DNA of 64,000 bases from Arthrobacter sp. Edens01 (GCF_001307035.1 NZ_LKIU01000005.1:596571-660570), one strand, 5' to 3'; shown: positions 54,551-63,457, counted from the first letter of the stretch. Translations and numbers: made by a program. Notes: generated by a model not told the origin, from the letters alone.

Positions 54551-54878
54551 TGCTGATGACCTCACTCCCGCGAACGCCTACATTGACGTGGCCGTTGAGG
54601 TCTTCCGCCTGCTCGCGGACGCGACACGCATTCGGATTGTGCTGGCCCTGCGTGAAGGCGAACTCTCGGTGAACAACCTGGCCGAAATCGTGGAGCGCAG
54701 CCCGGCCGCTGTCTCCCAGCACCTGGCGAAGCTTAGGTGGGGCAAGCTGGTCCGTGTCCGGCAGGACGGGAACCGGGCGTTCTACCGCCTCACGGACGAG
54801 CATGCGATGCGGCTGGTTGTCGAAGCCATCCGGCAGGCCGAGCATGCCGTGGAAGAGAAACCCGGGCACCACTCATGA
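54534..54878 (+). CDS. ArsR/SmtB family transcriptional regulator
   Basis: 114 residues. Winged helix with NNLAEIVERSPAAVSQHLAKLR. The C-terminal helix carries Asp88, His90 and His104 spaced like the alpha-5 metal site of CzrA/SmtB, where the fourth ligand position (101) is Gln; two further His close the protein. It may sense Zn, Co or Ni, perhaps weakly. No Cys-based arsenic site. The start lies in its own operator. It overlaps the MFS gene by 4 bp. Confidence 0.92.
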   Translation: MHADTNADDLTPANAYIDVAVEVFRLLADATRIRIVLALREGELSVNNLAEIVERSPAAVSQHLAKLRWGKLVRVRQDGNRAFYRLTDEHAMRLVVEAIRQAEHAVEEKPGHHS

Positions 54879-56149
54879 TCCGCGTTCTGCGCAATCCCAC
54901 CTACCGGGCACTGTTCTTAGCCCAGGTGTTGGCCCTGCTCGGAACGGGCTTGCTGACCGTTGCCCTGGGCCTTCTTGCCTTCGACCTGGCGGGCGACTCA
55001 GCCGGAGCAGTGCTCGGCACCGCTCTTACGATCAAGATGCTGGCGTACGTGGGTGTGGCTCCGGTGATCGCTGCCCTGGTGGACCGCTTGCCGAAAAAGG
55101 CCGTGTTGGTTGGTGCCGATGCGGTGAGGTTCGCGGTGGCACTGGGTCTTCCGTGGGTGACCGAGATATGGCAGATCTACGGCCTGGTGTTCATACTGCA
55201 GTCAGCATCGGCAACCTTCACGCCTGCTTTCCAGTCACTGATTCCGGGCGTGCTGCCGGATTCGCGGGACTACACCCGCGCACTGTCACTGTCCCGGCTT
55301 GCCTATGACCTGGAATCGCTGCTGAGCCCGGCGCTTGCCGCAGTCTTTCTGACGGTGCTTGCGTACAACAACCTTTTCCTCGGAACCGCGTTCGGGTTCC
55401 TCTGTTCCGCGGTGCTCGTCCTGGCGTGCAGGCTGCCCGCCGCTAAGGCCTCAGGGGACGGCTTCTGGACCCGGCTTCCGACTGGAATAAGGGTCTTCGC
55501 CCGCACGCCGGCGCTGCGGTTCCTGATGCTGGCCAACATGGTCGTGGCAGCCGGAACGGCGATCGTCCTGGTGAATTCCGTCGTCTATGCGCGCGCAGTG
55601 TTCAGGCTGGATGACGCCGCGCTCGCGCTGGCCCTCGGCTGTTACGGCGTCGGCTCGCTGGCTGCGGCCCTCAGCGTTCCGTGGCTGGTGGACCGTTTCG
55701 GCGTCATCCGGACGATGCTTGCGGGCTCGGCGGTGATTGTGGCGGGACTTGCAGCAGCCGTCTTCGTGACCGGAATGCTCGCGGCGGGTCCCGCGGGGTG
55801 GCCGGCGCTGCTGGCCGCCTGGGCCGTGCTGGGTATGGGAACCTCGCTTGTCAACACGCCCTCATCCCGGCTGCTGGCAGAATCCTCGACGCCGGCCAAC
55901 CGAAACCTGGTCTACACGGCGCAGTTTGCACTGTCGCACGCCTGCTTCCTCATCACCTACCCCATAGCCGGTTGGCTCGGTGAGGGCAGCCTGCTGGGTG
56001 CGGCAGGCGTCCTGACGCTCGTGGCCGCTGCCGGACTGGCCGCGGCGTTGGCGCAGACAAGGAAGAACCATGGCTTCACCGGGCCGCAGCCGGAGCGGCT
56101 CGAGCGACCGCGGGGCATTGACCGGGTAGGAGCGCGCTCCTACCGTTGA
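54875..56149 (+). CDS. MFS transporter
   Basis: 424 residues, about 12 membrane segments, starting IRVLRNPTYRALFLAQVLALLGTGLL. The loop LVDRLPKKAVLVGADAVRF between helices 2 and 3 is the MFS motif A. Similar proteins beside ArsR genes are annotated as metal or drug exporters. ATGA overlap with arsR means it is under the same operator. Confidence 0.9.
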   Translation: MIRVLRNPTYRALFLAQVLALLGTGLLTVALGLLAFDLAGDSAGAVLGTALTIKMLAYVGVAPVIAALVDRLPKKAVLVGADAVRFAVALGLPWVTEIWQIYGLVFILQSASATFTPAFQSLIPGVLPDSRDYTRALSLSRLAYDLESLLSPALAAVFLTVLAYNNLFLGTAFGFLCSAVLVLACRLPAAKASGDGFWTRLPTGIRVFARTPALRFLMLANMVVAAGTAIVLVNSVVYARAVFRLDDAALALALGCYGVGSLAAALSVPWLVDRFGVIRTMLAGSAVIVAGLAAAVFVTGMLAAGPAGWPALLAAWAVLGMGTSLVNTPSSRLLAESSTPANRNLVYTAQFALSHACFLITYPIAGWLGEGSLLGAAGVLTLVAAAGLAAALAQTRKNHGFTGPQPERLERPRGIDRVGARSYR

Positions 56150-56181
56150 GGGACCCCCAGCCTCCAGGTAAGGAGAACCCC

Positions 56182-56955
56182 ATGGATCCATCAGCCGAAG
56201 CTTCAGGACGTGTGCTTTCCGCCGACGGAACGCCCATTGCGTGGCAGCGCCGGGGGGAAGGGCCTCCGCTGGTGGTGGTGGATCCCGTCATGATGGACCG
56301 GACCACCTCGGGGATGGCAGGTGTTGCCGAACTGCTGGCCGCAGGCCACACCGTCTACACGTATGACCGCCGAGGCAAGGGCGAGAGCGGGGACGGGGAG
56401 GAGTACACCCCGGAATCCGAGGTGGACGACCTGCTGGCCGTGGTGGAAACCGCCGGCGGCACGGCCGATCTGCTGGGAACCTCCTCCGGCGCCGTCCTCG
56501 CGCTCCGGGCTGCCTCGGAGTCCGCGGTCATCTCCAGCGTCATCGCCGTGGAACCTCCGCTCACCGGGGACACTGACGAAGATCCGGACATCCGCCCTGA
56601 GCTGGATGAGCTGGTTGCGGCAGGTGACCGGGCAGGAGCCGTTCGGCTGTTCCAGGAGTCCATCGGAGTGCCGGCGGAGATCATCGAGGCCTCGGACCCG
56701 GCTCCGTTTGAGCCGGCGGCTCACACCATCTCCTATGACCTGACCCTGCTGCTGGAAACCGACGTGCGGTCCCTGACCGGAATCCGCGTGCCGGTGCTGG
56801 TGCTGGCGAGTTCCGGAAGTGATGACCGGCTGCGCGAATGGGCGCGTGAGACTGCCGAGCTGCTGCCCGACGGGTCATTCCAGCTGCTGGAGGGCAGCTG
56901 GCACGGGCTGGATGACCAGACCCTGGCCGCCGCCGTCGACGCTTTCCTGGAATAG
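56182..56955 (+). CDS. Alpha/beta hydrolase
   Basis: 257 residues. Nucleophile elbow GTSSG gives Ser101; the oxyanion strand is LVVVDPVMMDR; the catalytic His is probably in GSWHGLDDQ near the C-terminus. Resembles small esterase-like proteins of Actinobacteria. TAAGGAG lies about 7 bases before the ATG. It follows the MFS gene by 32 bp and may share its mRNA. Confidence 0.85.
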   Translation: MDPSAEASGRVLSADGTPIAWQRRGEGPPLVVVDPVMMDRTTSGMAGVAELLAAGHTVYTYDRRGKGESGDGEEYTPESEVDDLLAVVETAGGTADLLGTSSGAVLALRAASESAVISSVIAVEPPLTGDTDEDPDIRPELDELVAAGDRAGAVRLFQESIGVPAEIIEASDPAPFEPAAHTISYDLTLLLETDVRSLTGIRVPVLVLASSGSDDRLREWARETAELLPDGSFQLLEGSWHGLDDQTLAAAVDAFLE

Positions 56956-57026
56956 GTCCGCAGTCTGCCGCGTTTGTACCCTGAGCGTAGGGTGGGAGCC
57001 CTGCAGAGACTCAAAGGAGAGACCGC

Positions 57027-57443
57027 ATGGTGCACCTCAACGATCCCGAGGTCATTACCCGGCTGCTCACGGCCAAGGGCCGCTGGGCGGTAGTGGGCCT
57101 TTCGAACAATCCGGCCCGTCCCGCCGTCGGTGTTTCACGGTTTGTCCGGGATTCCCTGGGCATGGAGATCATCCCCGTGAACCTTTCCGGGCAGGCCGTC
57201 CACGGCCAGCAGGGCTACAGCAAGCTGGCGGACATCCCCGGCCAGGTGGACGTTGTGGATTGCTTCGTGAATTCGGCCAAGGTGGGAAACATCGTGGACC
57301 AGGCCATTGCAATCGGCGCCAAGGCCGTGTGGCTGCAGCTGGGCGTGGTCGATGAAGACGCCGTGAAGCGCGCCGCAAACGCAGGGCTCGACGTCGTCAT
57401 GAACACCTGCCCGGTCATCGAGGCCGGAAGGTTTGGACTCTAG
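57027..57443 (+). CDS. CoA-binding domain protein, second copy
   Basis: 138 residues: WAVVGLSNNPARPAVGVSRF, IIPVNLSGQAVHGQQGYSKLADIP and AKAVWLQLGVVDEDAVKRAANAGLDVVMNTCP. Same domain and layout as the protein at 45607-46098, with much lower identity. AAAGGAGAG precedes the ATG. It is convergent with the SAP/DUF6434 gene. Confidence 0.88.
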   Translation: MVHLNDPEVITRLLTAKGRWAVVGLSNNPARPAVGVSRFVRDSLGMEIIPVNLSGQAVHGQQGYSKLADIPGQVDVVDCFVNSAKVGNIVDQAIAIGAKAVWLQLGVVDEDAVKRAANAGLDVVMNTCPVIEAGRFGL

Positions 57444-57453
57444 CGACGGAACA

Positions 57454-58017
57454 TCAGACGCTGTCCTGGATCCGCTGGTCCACGGGCAGCGCCCGGTACG
57501 CTTTCCAGGCCTGAATCATCTGATCGCGGCTGCCGCCGGGATGTGCTGCATGCCAGTCCCTGGAGAAGCGGTTGAGTTCGAACTGCGGGCTGATCGGCCG
57601 CGGGGCGGCATCCCGGGTGGCGTGCCAGTGGTCCAAGGCGGCCGCCAGCGTTGCGGTGCCGTCATTGGCGGCGAAGAACTCCCGCATCGGCGCATCGAAG
57701 CGGAATCCGGGACCCAGGGCGTTGACGAAGAACTCCCGCAGCACCTGGCTGCACGGATGTCCCGCCGGAATCACGGTGTGGATGGTCAGCGGCGGTACGA
57801 GCCGCTGCCGGGAGCTGCGGGCTGGAGCTACCGGCGCGGGAAGCGGTGTGCCCGCCAGGAATGCGGCGATGCGTTCGGCCAGCTGCTCCTTTGAACCGGC
57901 AGCGGATATTTCCTGCGTGCGCGCGAACGCCTGCAGCTCTTCCTTCAGCCAGTACCAGCGGCGGAATTCGGCCGCCCCGAGCGAAGAAGAAAGGGCGGGG
58001 CGTTCCGTAGATCTCAC
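57454..58017 (-). CDS. SAP-domain / DUF6434 protein
   Basis: 187 residues. The N-terminal 70 contain a SAP-like helix-extended loop-helix (WYWLKEELQAFARTQEISAAG-like, then KEQLAERIAAFL), often DNA-binding; the rest (TIHTVIPAGHPCSQVLREFF, LNRFSRDWHAAHPG) is DUF6434. GTG start at 58017, after GAGGATGGGAAC. Function unknown. Confidence 0.8.
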   Translation of the reverse strand: MRSTERPALSSSLGAAEFRRWYWLKEELQAFARTQEISAAGSKEQLAERIAAFLAGTPLPAPVAPARSSRQRLVPPLTIHTVIPAGHPCSQVLREFFVNALGPGFRFDAPMREFFAANDGTATLAAALDHWHATRDAAPRPISPQFELNRFSRDWHAAHPGGSRDQMIQAWKAYRALPVDQRIQDSV

Positions 58018-58232
58018 GTTCCCATCCTCGCGGATCGGCGGGAGAATCGGTGCTCCCGCGCCGCAGCACGCCCATACGTCTGCACGGGTGCCGCGTGAGA
58101 TGGAAGACGGCGCCCCGGCGGACGTAACAAAACGGAGTGTGACGCCGGTCGGAGTCACGTACCGACGCATTCGGCCGCACGGGGAAATCTTCTGGCCCCG
58201 CCGGTGCCTGGGCGGTTTAGATAGTCCCGTAA

Positions 58233-58333
58233 CCATCCAGAGCGGCTGAGAGACCTGGCTCCGTGACGCCGCAGCAACCCTTCTTCCGCGGGCATACCCG
58301 CCGAAGAAGGGTGCTACCGCCAGGACCGATGGA
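58233..58333 (+). ncRNA. SAM-I-like riboswitch before metN
   Basis: CCATCC, GAGCGGCTGAGAGACCTGG, CCGTGACGCCGCAGCAACCC, GGGTGCTACCGCCAGGACC and GATGG in S-box order. The first 19-nt core block is identical to the leader at 52.7 kb. P3 is a hairpin CCCTTCTT/AAGAAGGG. The start codon of metN is 105 nt further on, so the expression platform differs: TGCGGTC (58349) can pair with GACCGCA (58421) next to the AGGAGG ribosome site. Confidence 0.88.
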
Positions 58334-58437
58334 GAAGCACCTGCTCTTTGCGGTCCGCTGCCCCGTGCCTTCCGCACGGCTGCGTGAGCCTGCGGAGGCG
58401 TGCACCTCTTCCCGGGCTCAGACCGCAGGAGGACAGC

Positions 58438-59229
58438 ATGATCCGGATCGAAAACGTCTCAACCGTCTTTGGGGGCGGTGAATCGGCCTTCACGGCAGTG
58501 GACAACGTCACCCTGTCGATCCCCAAGGGAAGCATCCAGGGCATTATCGGGTTCTCCGGTGCCGGTAAATCCACCCTGCTGCGCAACATCAACCTGCTGG
58601 AACGCCCAACGTCCGGCCGCGTGCTCGTGGATGGAACGGACCTCACCAGTCTGGGTGATGCCGAGCTTCGGGCAGCCCGGCATGAGATCGGCATGATCTT
58701 CCAGCACTTCAACCTGCTGAACAACCGGACCGCGGCGCAGAACGTGGAGCTCTCGCTCAAGTTCGCCGGAGTGAAGAACGCCGCCGAACGCCGCGCCCGC
58801 GCACTGGAGGCGCTCGCCGTCGTCGACCTCTCGGAGAAGGCGGGGACCTATCCGGCCAAGCTCTCCGGCGGACAGAAGCAGCGAGTTGCAATCGCCCGTG
58901 CCCTGGCCACGCGGCCCAAGGTGCTGCTCTGCGACGAACCGACCTCCGCCGTCGACCCGCGGACCACCGCCTCCGTGCTGCAGTACCTCAGCGACGTCAA
59001 CGCACGGTTCGGCATCACGATCGTGGTGGTGACCCATGAAATGAACGTCATCAAGGCGATTGCGGACAACGTGGCCGTGATGGAGGAAGGCCGGGTGGTG
59101 GAACAGTTCGCGCTCGCGGAGCTGGCCCGGCCCGGGTTCACGCCGGCCACCGCAATCGGCCGGTACCTGATCTCCGACGAAATCACCCTGGACCGGGCTG
59201 CCGGCCGGGAAGGAGCCCGCGTTGCTTGA
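58438..59229 (+). CDS. metN: Methionine-type ABC transporter ATPase, short form
   Basis: 263 residues. Walker A GFSGAGKST (39-47), LSGGQKQRVAIARALA signature, LLCDEPTSAVDPRT Walker B, VTHEMNVIK. MetN proteins usually have about 340 residues with a C-terminal NIL/ACT domain that binds methionine and inhibits transport; here the protein stops soon after the nucleotide-binding domain, so that feedback is missing. AGGAGG precedes the ATG. Overlaps metI by 8 bp. Confidence 0.92.
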   Translation: MIRIENVSTVFGGGESAFTAVDNVTLSIPKGSIQGIIGFSGAGKSTLLRNINLLERPTSGRVLVDGTDLTSLGDAELRAARHEIGMIFQHFNLLNNRTAAQNVELSLKFAGVKNAAERRARALEALAVVDLSEKAGTYPAKLSGGQKQRVAIARALATRPKVLLCDEPTSAVDPRTTASVLQYLSDVNARFGITIVVVTHEMNVIKAIADNVAVMEEGRVVEQFALAELARPGFTPATAIGRYLISDEITLDRAAGREGARVA

Positions 59230-59887
59230 GCGAATTGCCGAAGTCTGGCCGGAACTGCTCGCCGCACTGGGCCAGACCGGCACCATGCTGCTGGTCGCGA
59301 TCCCGCTGGCGGTGCTGATCGGCACCCCGCTGGGTGTGCTGCTCTACTCCCTTGGGCCGGACGGGCTGGGGCACAAACCGCGGCTGCACCGGGTCCTGGA
59401 CTCACTGGTGAATCTGGTGCGTTCCTTTCCGTTCCTGATCCTGCTGATCGCGATCATCCCGTTCACCCGCTTCGTGGTGGGAACAACCATCGGCACCGCA
59501 GCCGTGATCGTGCCGCTGACCATCAACGCCATCCCGTACTTTGCCCGGTTCGTGGAGCAGAACATCACCGCGCTCGGCGGCGGGGTAGTGGAAGCGGCCC
59601 GCTCCATGGGCGCCACCCGCGGGCAGATTGTGCGGGACGTGCTGCTGGTTGAAGCCCGTCCGGCCCTGATCAGCTCGGTGACCATCATGACGGTCAGCTT
59701 CATCTCCTACTCCGCCATGGCCGGCCTGGTGGGCGGCGGGGGAATCGGCGACTTTGCCATCCGCTACGGCTACTACCGCTACGAGACCGGGCTGATGCTC
59801 ACTGCCATTGTGCTGATGGTCCTGCTGGTCCAGGCCGTGCAGCTGGGCGGCTCCTGGCTCTCCCGCCGCGCCGACAAGCGCCTCTAG
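59222..59887 (+). CDS. metI: Methionine-type ABC transporter permease
   Basis: 221 residues, five or six membrane segments; the EAA loop is VEAARSMGATRGQIVRDVLLVEARPAL, and SYSAMAGLVGGGGIGDFAIRYGYYRYE is the MetI signature. TTG start with GGAAGGAGC in front, overlapping the end of metN. Confidence 0.94.
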   Translation: MLERIAEVWPELLAALGQTGTMLLVAIPLAVLIGTPLGVLLYSLGPDGLGHKPRLHRVLDSLVNLVRSFPFLILLIAIIPFTRFVVGTTIGTAAVIVPLTINAIPYFARFVEQNITALGGGVVEAARSMGATRGQIVRDVLLVEARPALISSVTIMTVSFISYSAMAGLVGGGGIGDFAIRYGYYRYETGLMLTAIVLMVLLVQAVQLGGSWLSRRADKRL

Positions 59888-59916
59888 CCTTCCCGCTCCT
59901 ACCGAAAGTTACTTCC

Positions 59917-61341
59917 ATGAGCATTCCCAGTACCCGTTTTCCCGGCGGGCGTCCGCGCCTTCTGCTGAACGCCTTCCTGATGAACACCACCAGCCACATC
60001 CGCGGCGGCCAGTGGCGCCACCCCGATGCCGAGCAGCACCGCTTCAACGAACTGTCCTTCTGGACAGACCTTGCCCGGCAGCTCGAAGCGGCGAAGTTCG
60101 ACGCCCTGTTCTTTGCCGACGTCGTGGGCCTGTACGGGGACCACGACGGCGGCTGGTCATCCCACGTGCGCCGCGGCCTGCAGGTGCCGGCCAACGATCC
60201 GCTGCTGCTGCTCGCCGCACTCTCAGGTGCCACCAGGGATATCGGCCTGGCCGCGACGTCGTCCGTGGTGCAGAGCCATCCGTTCCAGTTCGCGCGGCAG
60301 CTCTCCACCCTTGACCATCTCTCCGGTGGCCGGGCTGGCTGGAACATCGTCACCTCCGTGCTGGAGAACGCGCACCGCAATTTCGGCGGCGACGGGCTGA
60401 CGGAACACGACCGCCGCTACGACTGGGCGGACGAATACACCGACGCCGTGTACAAGCTCTGGGAAGGGTCCTGGGATGACGGCGCCCTGGTCCAGGACAA
60501 GGCCAGCGGCGTCCACGCCGATCCGGACAAAGTCCACAAGATCCACCACCGCGGCGAACGGTACTCGATCGACGGACCGCACCTGAGCTCACCCTCCCCG
60601 CAGCGCACGCCCGTGCTCTTCCAGGCCGGAAGTTCCGGGCGGGGGCAGCAGTTCGCTGCAGCCAACGCCGAGGCGACGTTCATCTTCGCCCCCAACCACG
60701 CCCACGCGGCCAAGGTCTCCGCGGGAGTCCGGGCACGCGCCGCAGAAGCCGGGCGGCGGCCCGACGACATCAAGGTCTTCACCGGCCTGTCCTTCGTGGT
60801 GGGCGGCACCGAAGCCGAAGCACAGCGGAAAAAGGCCGAGCAGGACGAATTCCTGGACCTGGATGCCGTGATCGCGCACATCGGCGGCGGCCTGGGCATC
60901 GACCTCGGCGGCCTGGACCTGGACACCCCGCTGGGGGACGTACAGACCGAAGGGGGCCGGGGAGTACTGCAGGCGATCATCGACTCCACTCCGGGCGGCA
61001 ATCCCACCCTGGCCGACGTTGCCCGCTACCGCACCGAGGCCCAGCAGGTCACCGGCACCCCGGAACAGATCGCCGATGAACTTGAACGCTGGCAGGACGC
61101 AGGGGTGGACGGCATCAACATCATCAACGCCATCCTGCCCGGCTCCTACACCGACTTCATCGACGGTGTGCTGCCTGAGCTGCGCCGCCGCGGCCTGGCA
61201 CAGAGCGAATACGCCCCCGGGACACTGCGCGAGAAACTCTTTGGCGCAGGTCCGCTGCTGAACGAACGGCACCGGGCTTCGCAGTTCCGCGGCGCCTTCA
61301 CCCCCGAAAACACCCTTGCAACCCCAGGAGTTACCCGATGA
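59917..61341 (+). CDS. LLM-class flavin-dependent monooxygenase (NtaA/SnaA/DszA family), second copy
   Basis: 474 residues: LLLNAFLMNTTSHIRGGQWRHPDAEQ, RQLSTLDHLSGGRAGWNIVTS, FQAGSSGRGQQFAAANAEATF. Clear homologue of the protein at 53085-54479 with the same motifs. In metNIQ context it probably cleaves a sulfur-containing ligand. 29 bp after metI; overlaps the next gene by 4 bp (ATGA). Confidence 0.93.
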   Translation: MSIPSTRFPGGRPRLLLNAFLMNTTSHIRGGQWRHPDAEQHRFNELSFWTDLARQLEAAKFDALFFADVVGLYGDHDGGWSSHVRRGLQVPANDPLLLLAALSGATRDIGLAATSSVVQSHPFQFARQLSTLDHLSGGRAGWNIVTSVLENAHRNFGGDGLTEHDRRYDWADEYTDAVYKLWEGSWDDGALVQDKASGVHADPDKVHKIHHRGERYSIDGPHLSSPSPQRTPVLFQAGSSGRGQQFAAANAEATFIFAPNHAHAAKVSAGVRARAAEAGRRPDDIKVFTGLSFVVGGTEAEAQRKKAEQDEFLDLDAVIAHIGGGLGIDLGGLDLDTPLGDVQTEGGRGVLQAIIDSTPGGNPTLADVARYRTEAQQVTGTPEQIADELERWQDAGVDGINIINAILPGSYTDFIDGVLPELRRRGLAQSEYAPGTLREKLFGAGPLLNERHRASQFRGAFTPENTLATPGVTR

Positions 61342-62552
61342 CTGCCAGCCTGCTCACCCGCTACGGACACACGGTGCCAGCAGAGGCGCAGCGCTGGTTC
61401 GACGTCGCAGACGAGGTCGCGGCCATCCTCGGCGCGGATGCCCTCGAGCGCGACGCCGCCAACAAGCCGCCGTTCACGGAACTGGAGATCCTGCGCCGGT
61501 CCGGACTGCTGCCGCTCACCATTCCCGCCCGCTTCGGCGGTGCCGGAATCAACTGGAGCACCGCCTTCGAAATTGTGCAGCGGGTGGCCCGGGCGGACAA
61601 CTCGATCGGACAGCTGCTGGGCTACCACTACATTTTCCAGGCCTTCCCCTACATTGACCTCGATCCGGAACGCGGGCAGGAACTGGCGGAGCAGTGCCTG
61701 GTCCACCAGTGGCTCTGGTCCTCCACCGGCACACCCCAGGGACCCCAGGCCACCGCCGTCCGCACCGAGGGCGGCTACCTGGTCACCGGCAGGAAACCGT
61801 TCGCCACCGGCAGCCGGGTCGCAGAGAAGATCTACGCCCGGGCAGTGCTCGACGGCGGTGACCGGCTGGCGCTGATCATCGACACCGCCTCCGACGGCGT
61901 GGTGCGCCACGATGACTGGGACGTCCTGGGCTCCCGCCTCACCGCCACCAACACCATCGAGTTCCGGAACGTGTTTGTGCCCGATGCCGAGGTGATCACC
62001 AACCTGGGAACCCACGACGGCGAACGCCGCCCGCACCAGGTGCTCACCACCCCCGCCTTCCAGCTGCTCTTCGCCCACGTGTACCTCGCCGCCGCGGAAG
62101 GCGCCGTGCTCGCGGCCCGGGACTACACGCTCTCCAGCGCAAGGCCGTGGTTCCACGCCGAGGTGGAATCGGCGTCGGACGATCCGTTTATCCAGAACCA
62201 CTACGGTTCCTTCGCGGCCCGGCTCCAGGCGCTGGCCGCCGTCGTCGACCAGGCCACCACCGCACTGCAGTGGGCCTTCGACGCCGGGGACGCACTGACT
62301 GCCGCTGACCGCGCCGGCGTGGCCGAACAGATCGCCGCTGCGAAGGTCACCGCCCACGAGGTGTCGCTTGACGTCACGGCGCGGATCTACGACGTCACCG
62401 GTGCGCGGGCTGCGGGCAGCAAATACGGGTTCGACCGCTACTGGCGGGACGTCCGCACCCACACCCTGCACGACCCCGTTGCCTGGAAATACAACGAACT
62501 CGGCCGGTACTTCCTCAACGGAACCGAACCGGTTCCCTCCGCCTACCGCTAA
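61338..62552 (+). CDS. Acyl-CoA dehydrogenase-fold monooxygenase (DszC/SfnB-like)
   Basis: 404 residues. The acyl-CoA dehydrogenase fold: N-terminal helices, beta domain with VTGRKPFATGS and WDVLGSRLTATNTIEF, then a four-helix C-terminal bundle. The catalytic Glu of true dehydrogenases is not seen in the usual place; the layout matches flavin monooxygenases such as DszC or SfnB, which oxidise sulfur. Probably acts in series with the LLM protein. Confidence 0.88.
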   Translation: MTASLLTRYGHTVPAEAQRWFDVADEVAAILGADALERDAANKPPFTELEILRRSGLLPLTIPARFGGAGINWSTAFEIVQRVARADNSIGQLLGYHYIFQAFPYIDLDPERGQELAEQCLVHQWLWSSTGTPQGPQATAVRTEGGYLVTGRKPFATGSRVAEKIYARAVLDGGDRLALIIDTASDGVVRHDDWDVLGSRLTATNTIEFRNVFVPDAEVITNLGTHDGERRPHQVLTTPAFQLLFAHVYLAAAEGAVLAARDYTLSSARPWFHAEVESASDDPFIQNHYGSFAARLQALAAVVDQATTALQWAFDAGDALTAADRAGVAEQIAAAKVTAHEVSLDVTARIYDVTGARAAGSKYGFDRYWRDVRTHTLHDPVAWKYNELGRYFLNGTEPVPSAYR

Positions 62553-62581
62553 ACCACTCGCACTCTTTCAAAGGAAACACC

Positions 62582-63457
62582 ATGGAACGCAGGAACTTCC
62601 TCAAACTCGCACTCGCCGGCGCAGGTGCTGCCTCCCTCACCGCCGCTACCGGCTGCGGCCTGACCGGGGGCGCGGCTGCCAGCGGGGACAAGACCATCAA
62701 GATCATCGCCACCGAATCCGCTCCCTACCAGGAGCCCACCAAGATTGCGGCCGAGCTGCTCAAGGCCAAGGGGTGGACGCTGGAGGCCACCTACGTCACG
62801 GACATCATCCAGCCCAACCTCGCCGTCTCCAACGGCGAGTTCGATGCCAACTACTTCCAGCACGGGGCCTACCTGCAGCAGTTCAACGTGGACCAGAAAC
62901 TTGAGGTGCAGCCGCTGTTCTACGTTTACGGTTCGCCGGCGGGCATCTGGTCAGAGCGGTACTCCAGCCTGCAGGAACTTCCCGACGGCGCACGGATCGC
63001 CCTGCCGGTGGACCCCGCCAACAACGGCCGCGGGCTGGTGCTGCTGCGCGATGCGGGCCTGCTGGAACTCAAGGACGGGGTAGGCGTCATCCACACCTCG
63101 CAGGAGAGCATCACCGCCAACCCGAAGAACTTCGAATTCGTGGAAGTGGACCAGCAGTCCCTCTCCAAGACCCTGCCGGATGTGGATGCCGGGGTGCTGT
63201 TCGTGCGGCTGGCCGCTGAAATTGGACTGTCCCCGGCCGACGCCCTGGCGTTCGAGGCGGAAGCAGACCAGGTTCCGTTCCGCTGCGTCGTGGCCGGCAC
63301 CGCGGAGTTCGCCGACACTGAGAAGGCGAAGGTCCTGCAGGAGGCCTACCAGTCACCGGAGGTCCGGGAATGGTTCGCCGGCTACATGGGCGGTGTGCTG
63401 CCCACCCCCTGGGATGCGGATCCGCTGGAGGAACTCGACTCCTGGTGGCAGGCCTAG
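62582..63457 (+). CDS. metQ: MetQ/NlpA family binding lipoprotein
   Basis: 291 residues. The N-terminus ERRNFLKLALAGAG has a Tat-type twin-arginine motif and a lipobox with Cys25 (ATGCG). TVKIIATESAPYQE-like start, EFDANYFQHGAYLQQFN, and GVIHTSQESITANPKNF are NlpA/MetQ patterns. It is the substrate receptor of the importer, placed last in the operon. Ends with a 4-bp overlap of the convergent gene. Confidence 0.92.
   Translation: MERRNFLKLALAGAGAASLTAATGCGLTGGAAASGDKTIKIIATESAPYQEPTKIAAELLKAKGWTLEATYVTDIIQPNLAVSNGEFDANYFQHGAYLQQFNVDQKLEVQPLFYVYGSPAGIWSERYSSLQELPDGARIALPVDPANNGRGLVLLRDAGLLELKDGVGVIHTSQESITANPKNFEFVEVDQQSLSKTLPDVDAGVLFVRLAAEIGLSPADALAFEAEADQVPFRCVVAGTAEFADTEKAKVLQEAYQSPEVREWFAGYMGGVLPTPWDADPLEELDSWWQA

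Noticed and set aside
52800-54872. A 690-codon open frame antisense to the monooxygenase and arsR
   Set aside because: It would cover a riboswitch, an operator and two conserved genes; no domain is seen.
58263-58481. Short frame starting inside the metN leader
   Set aside because: It begins within the aptamer, is out of frame with metN and has no ribosome site; regarded as chance.
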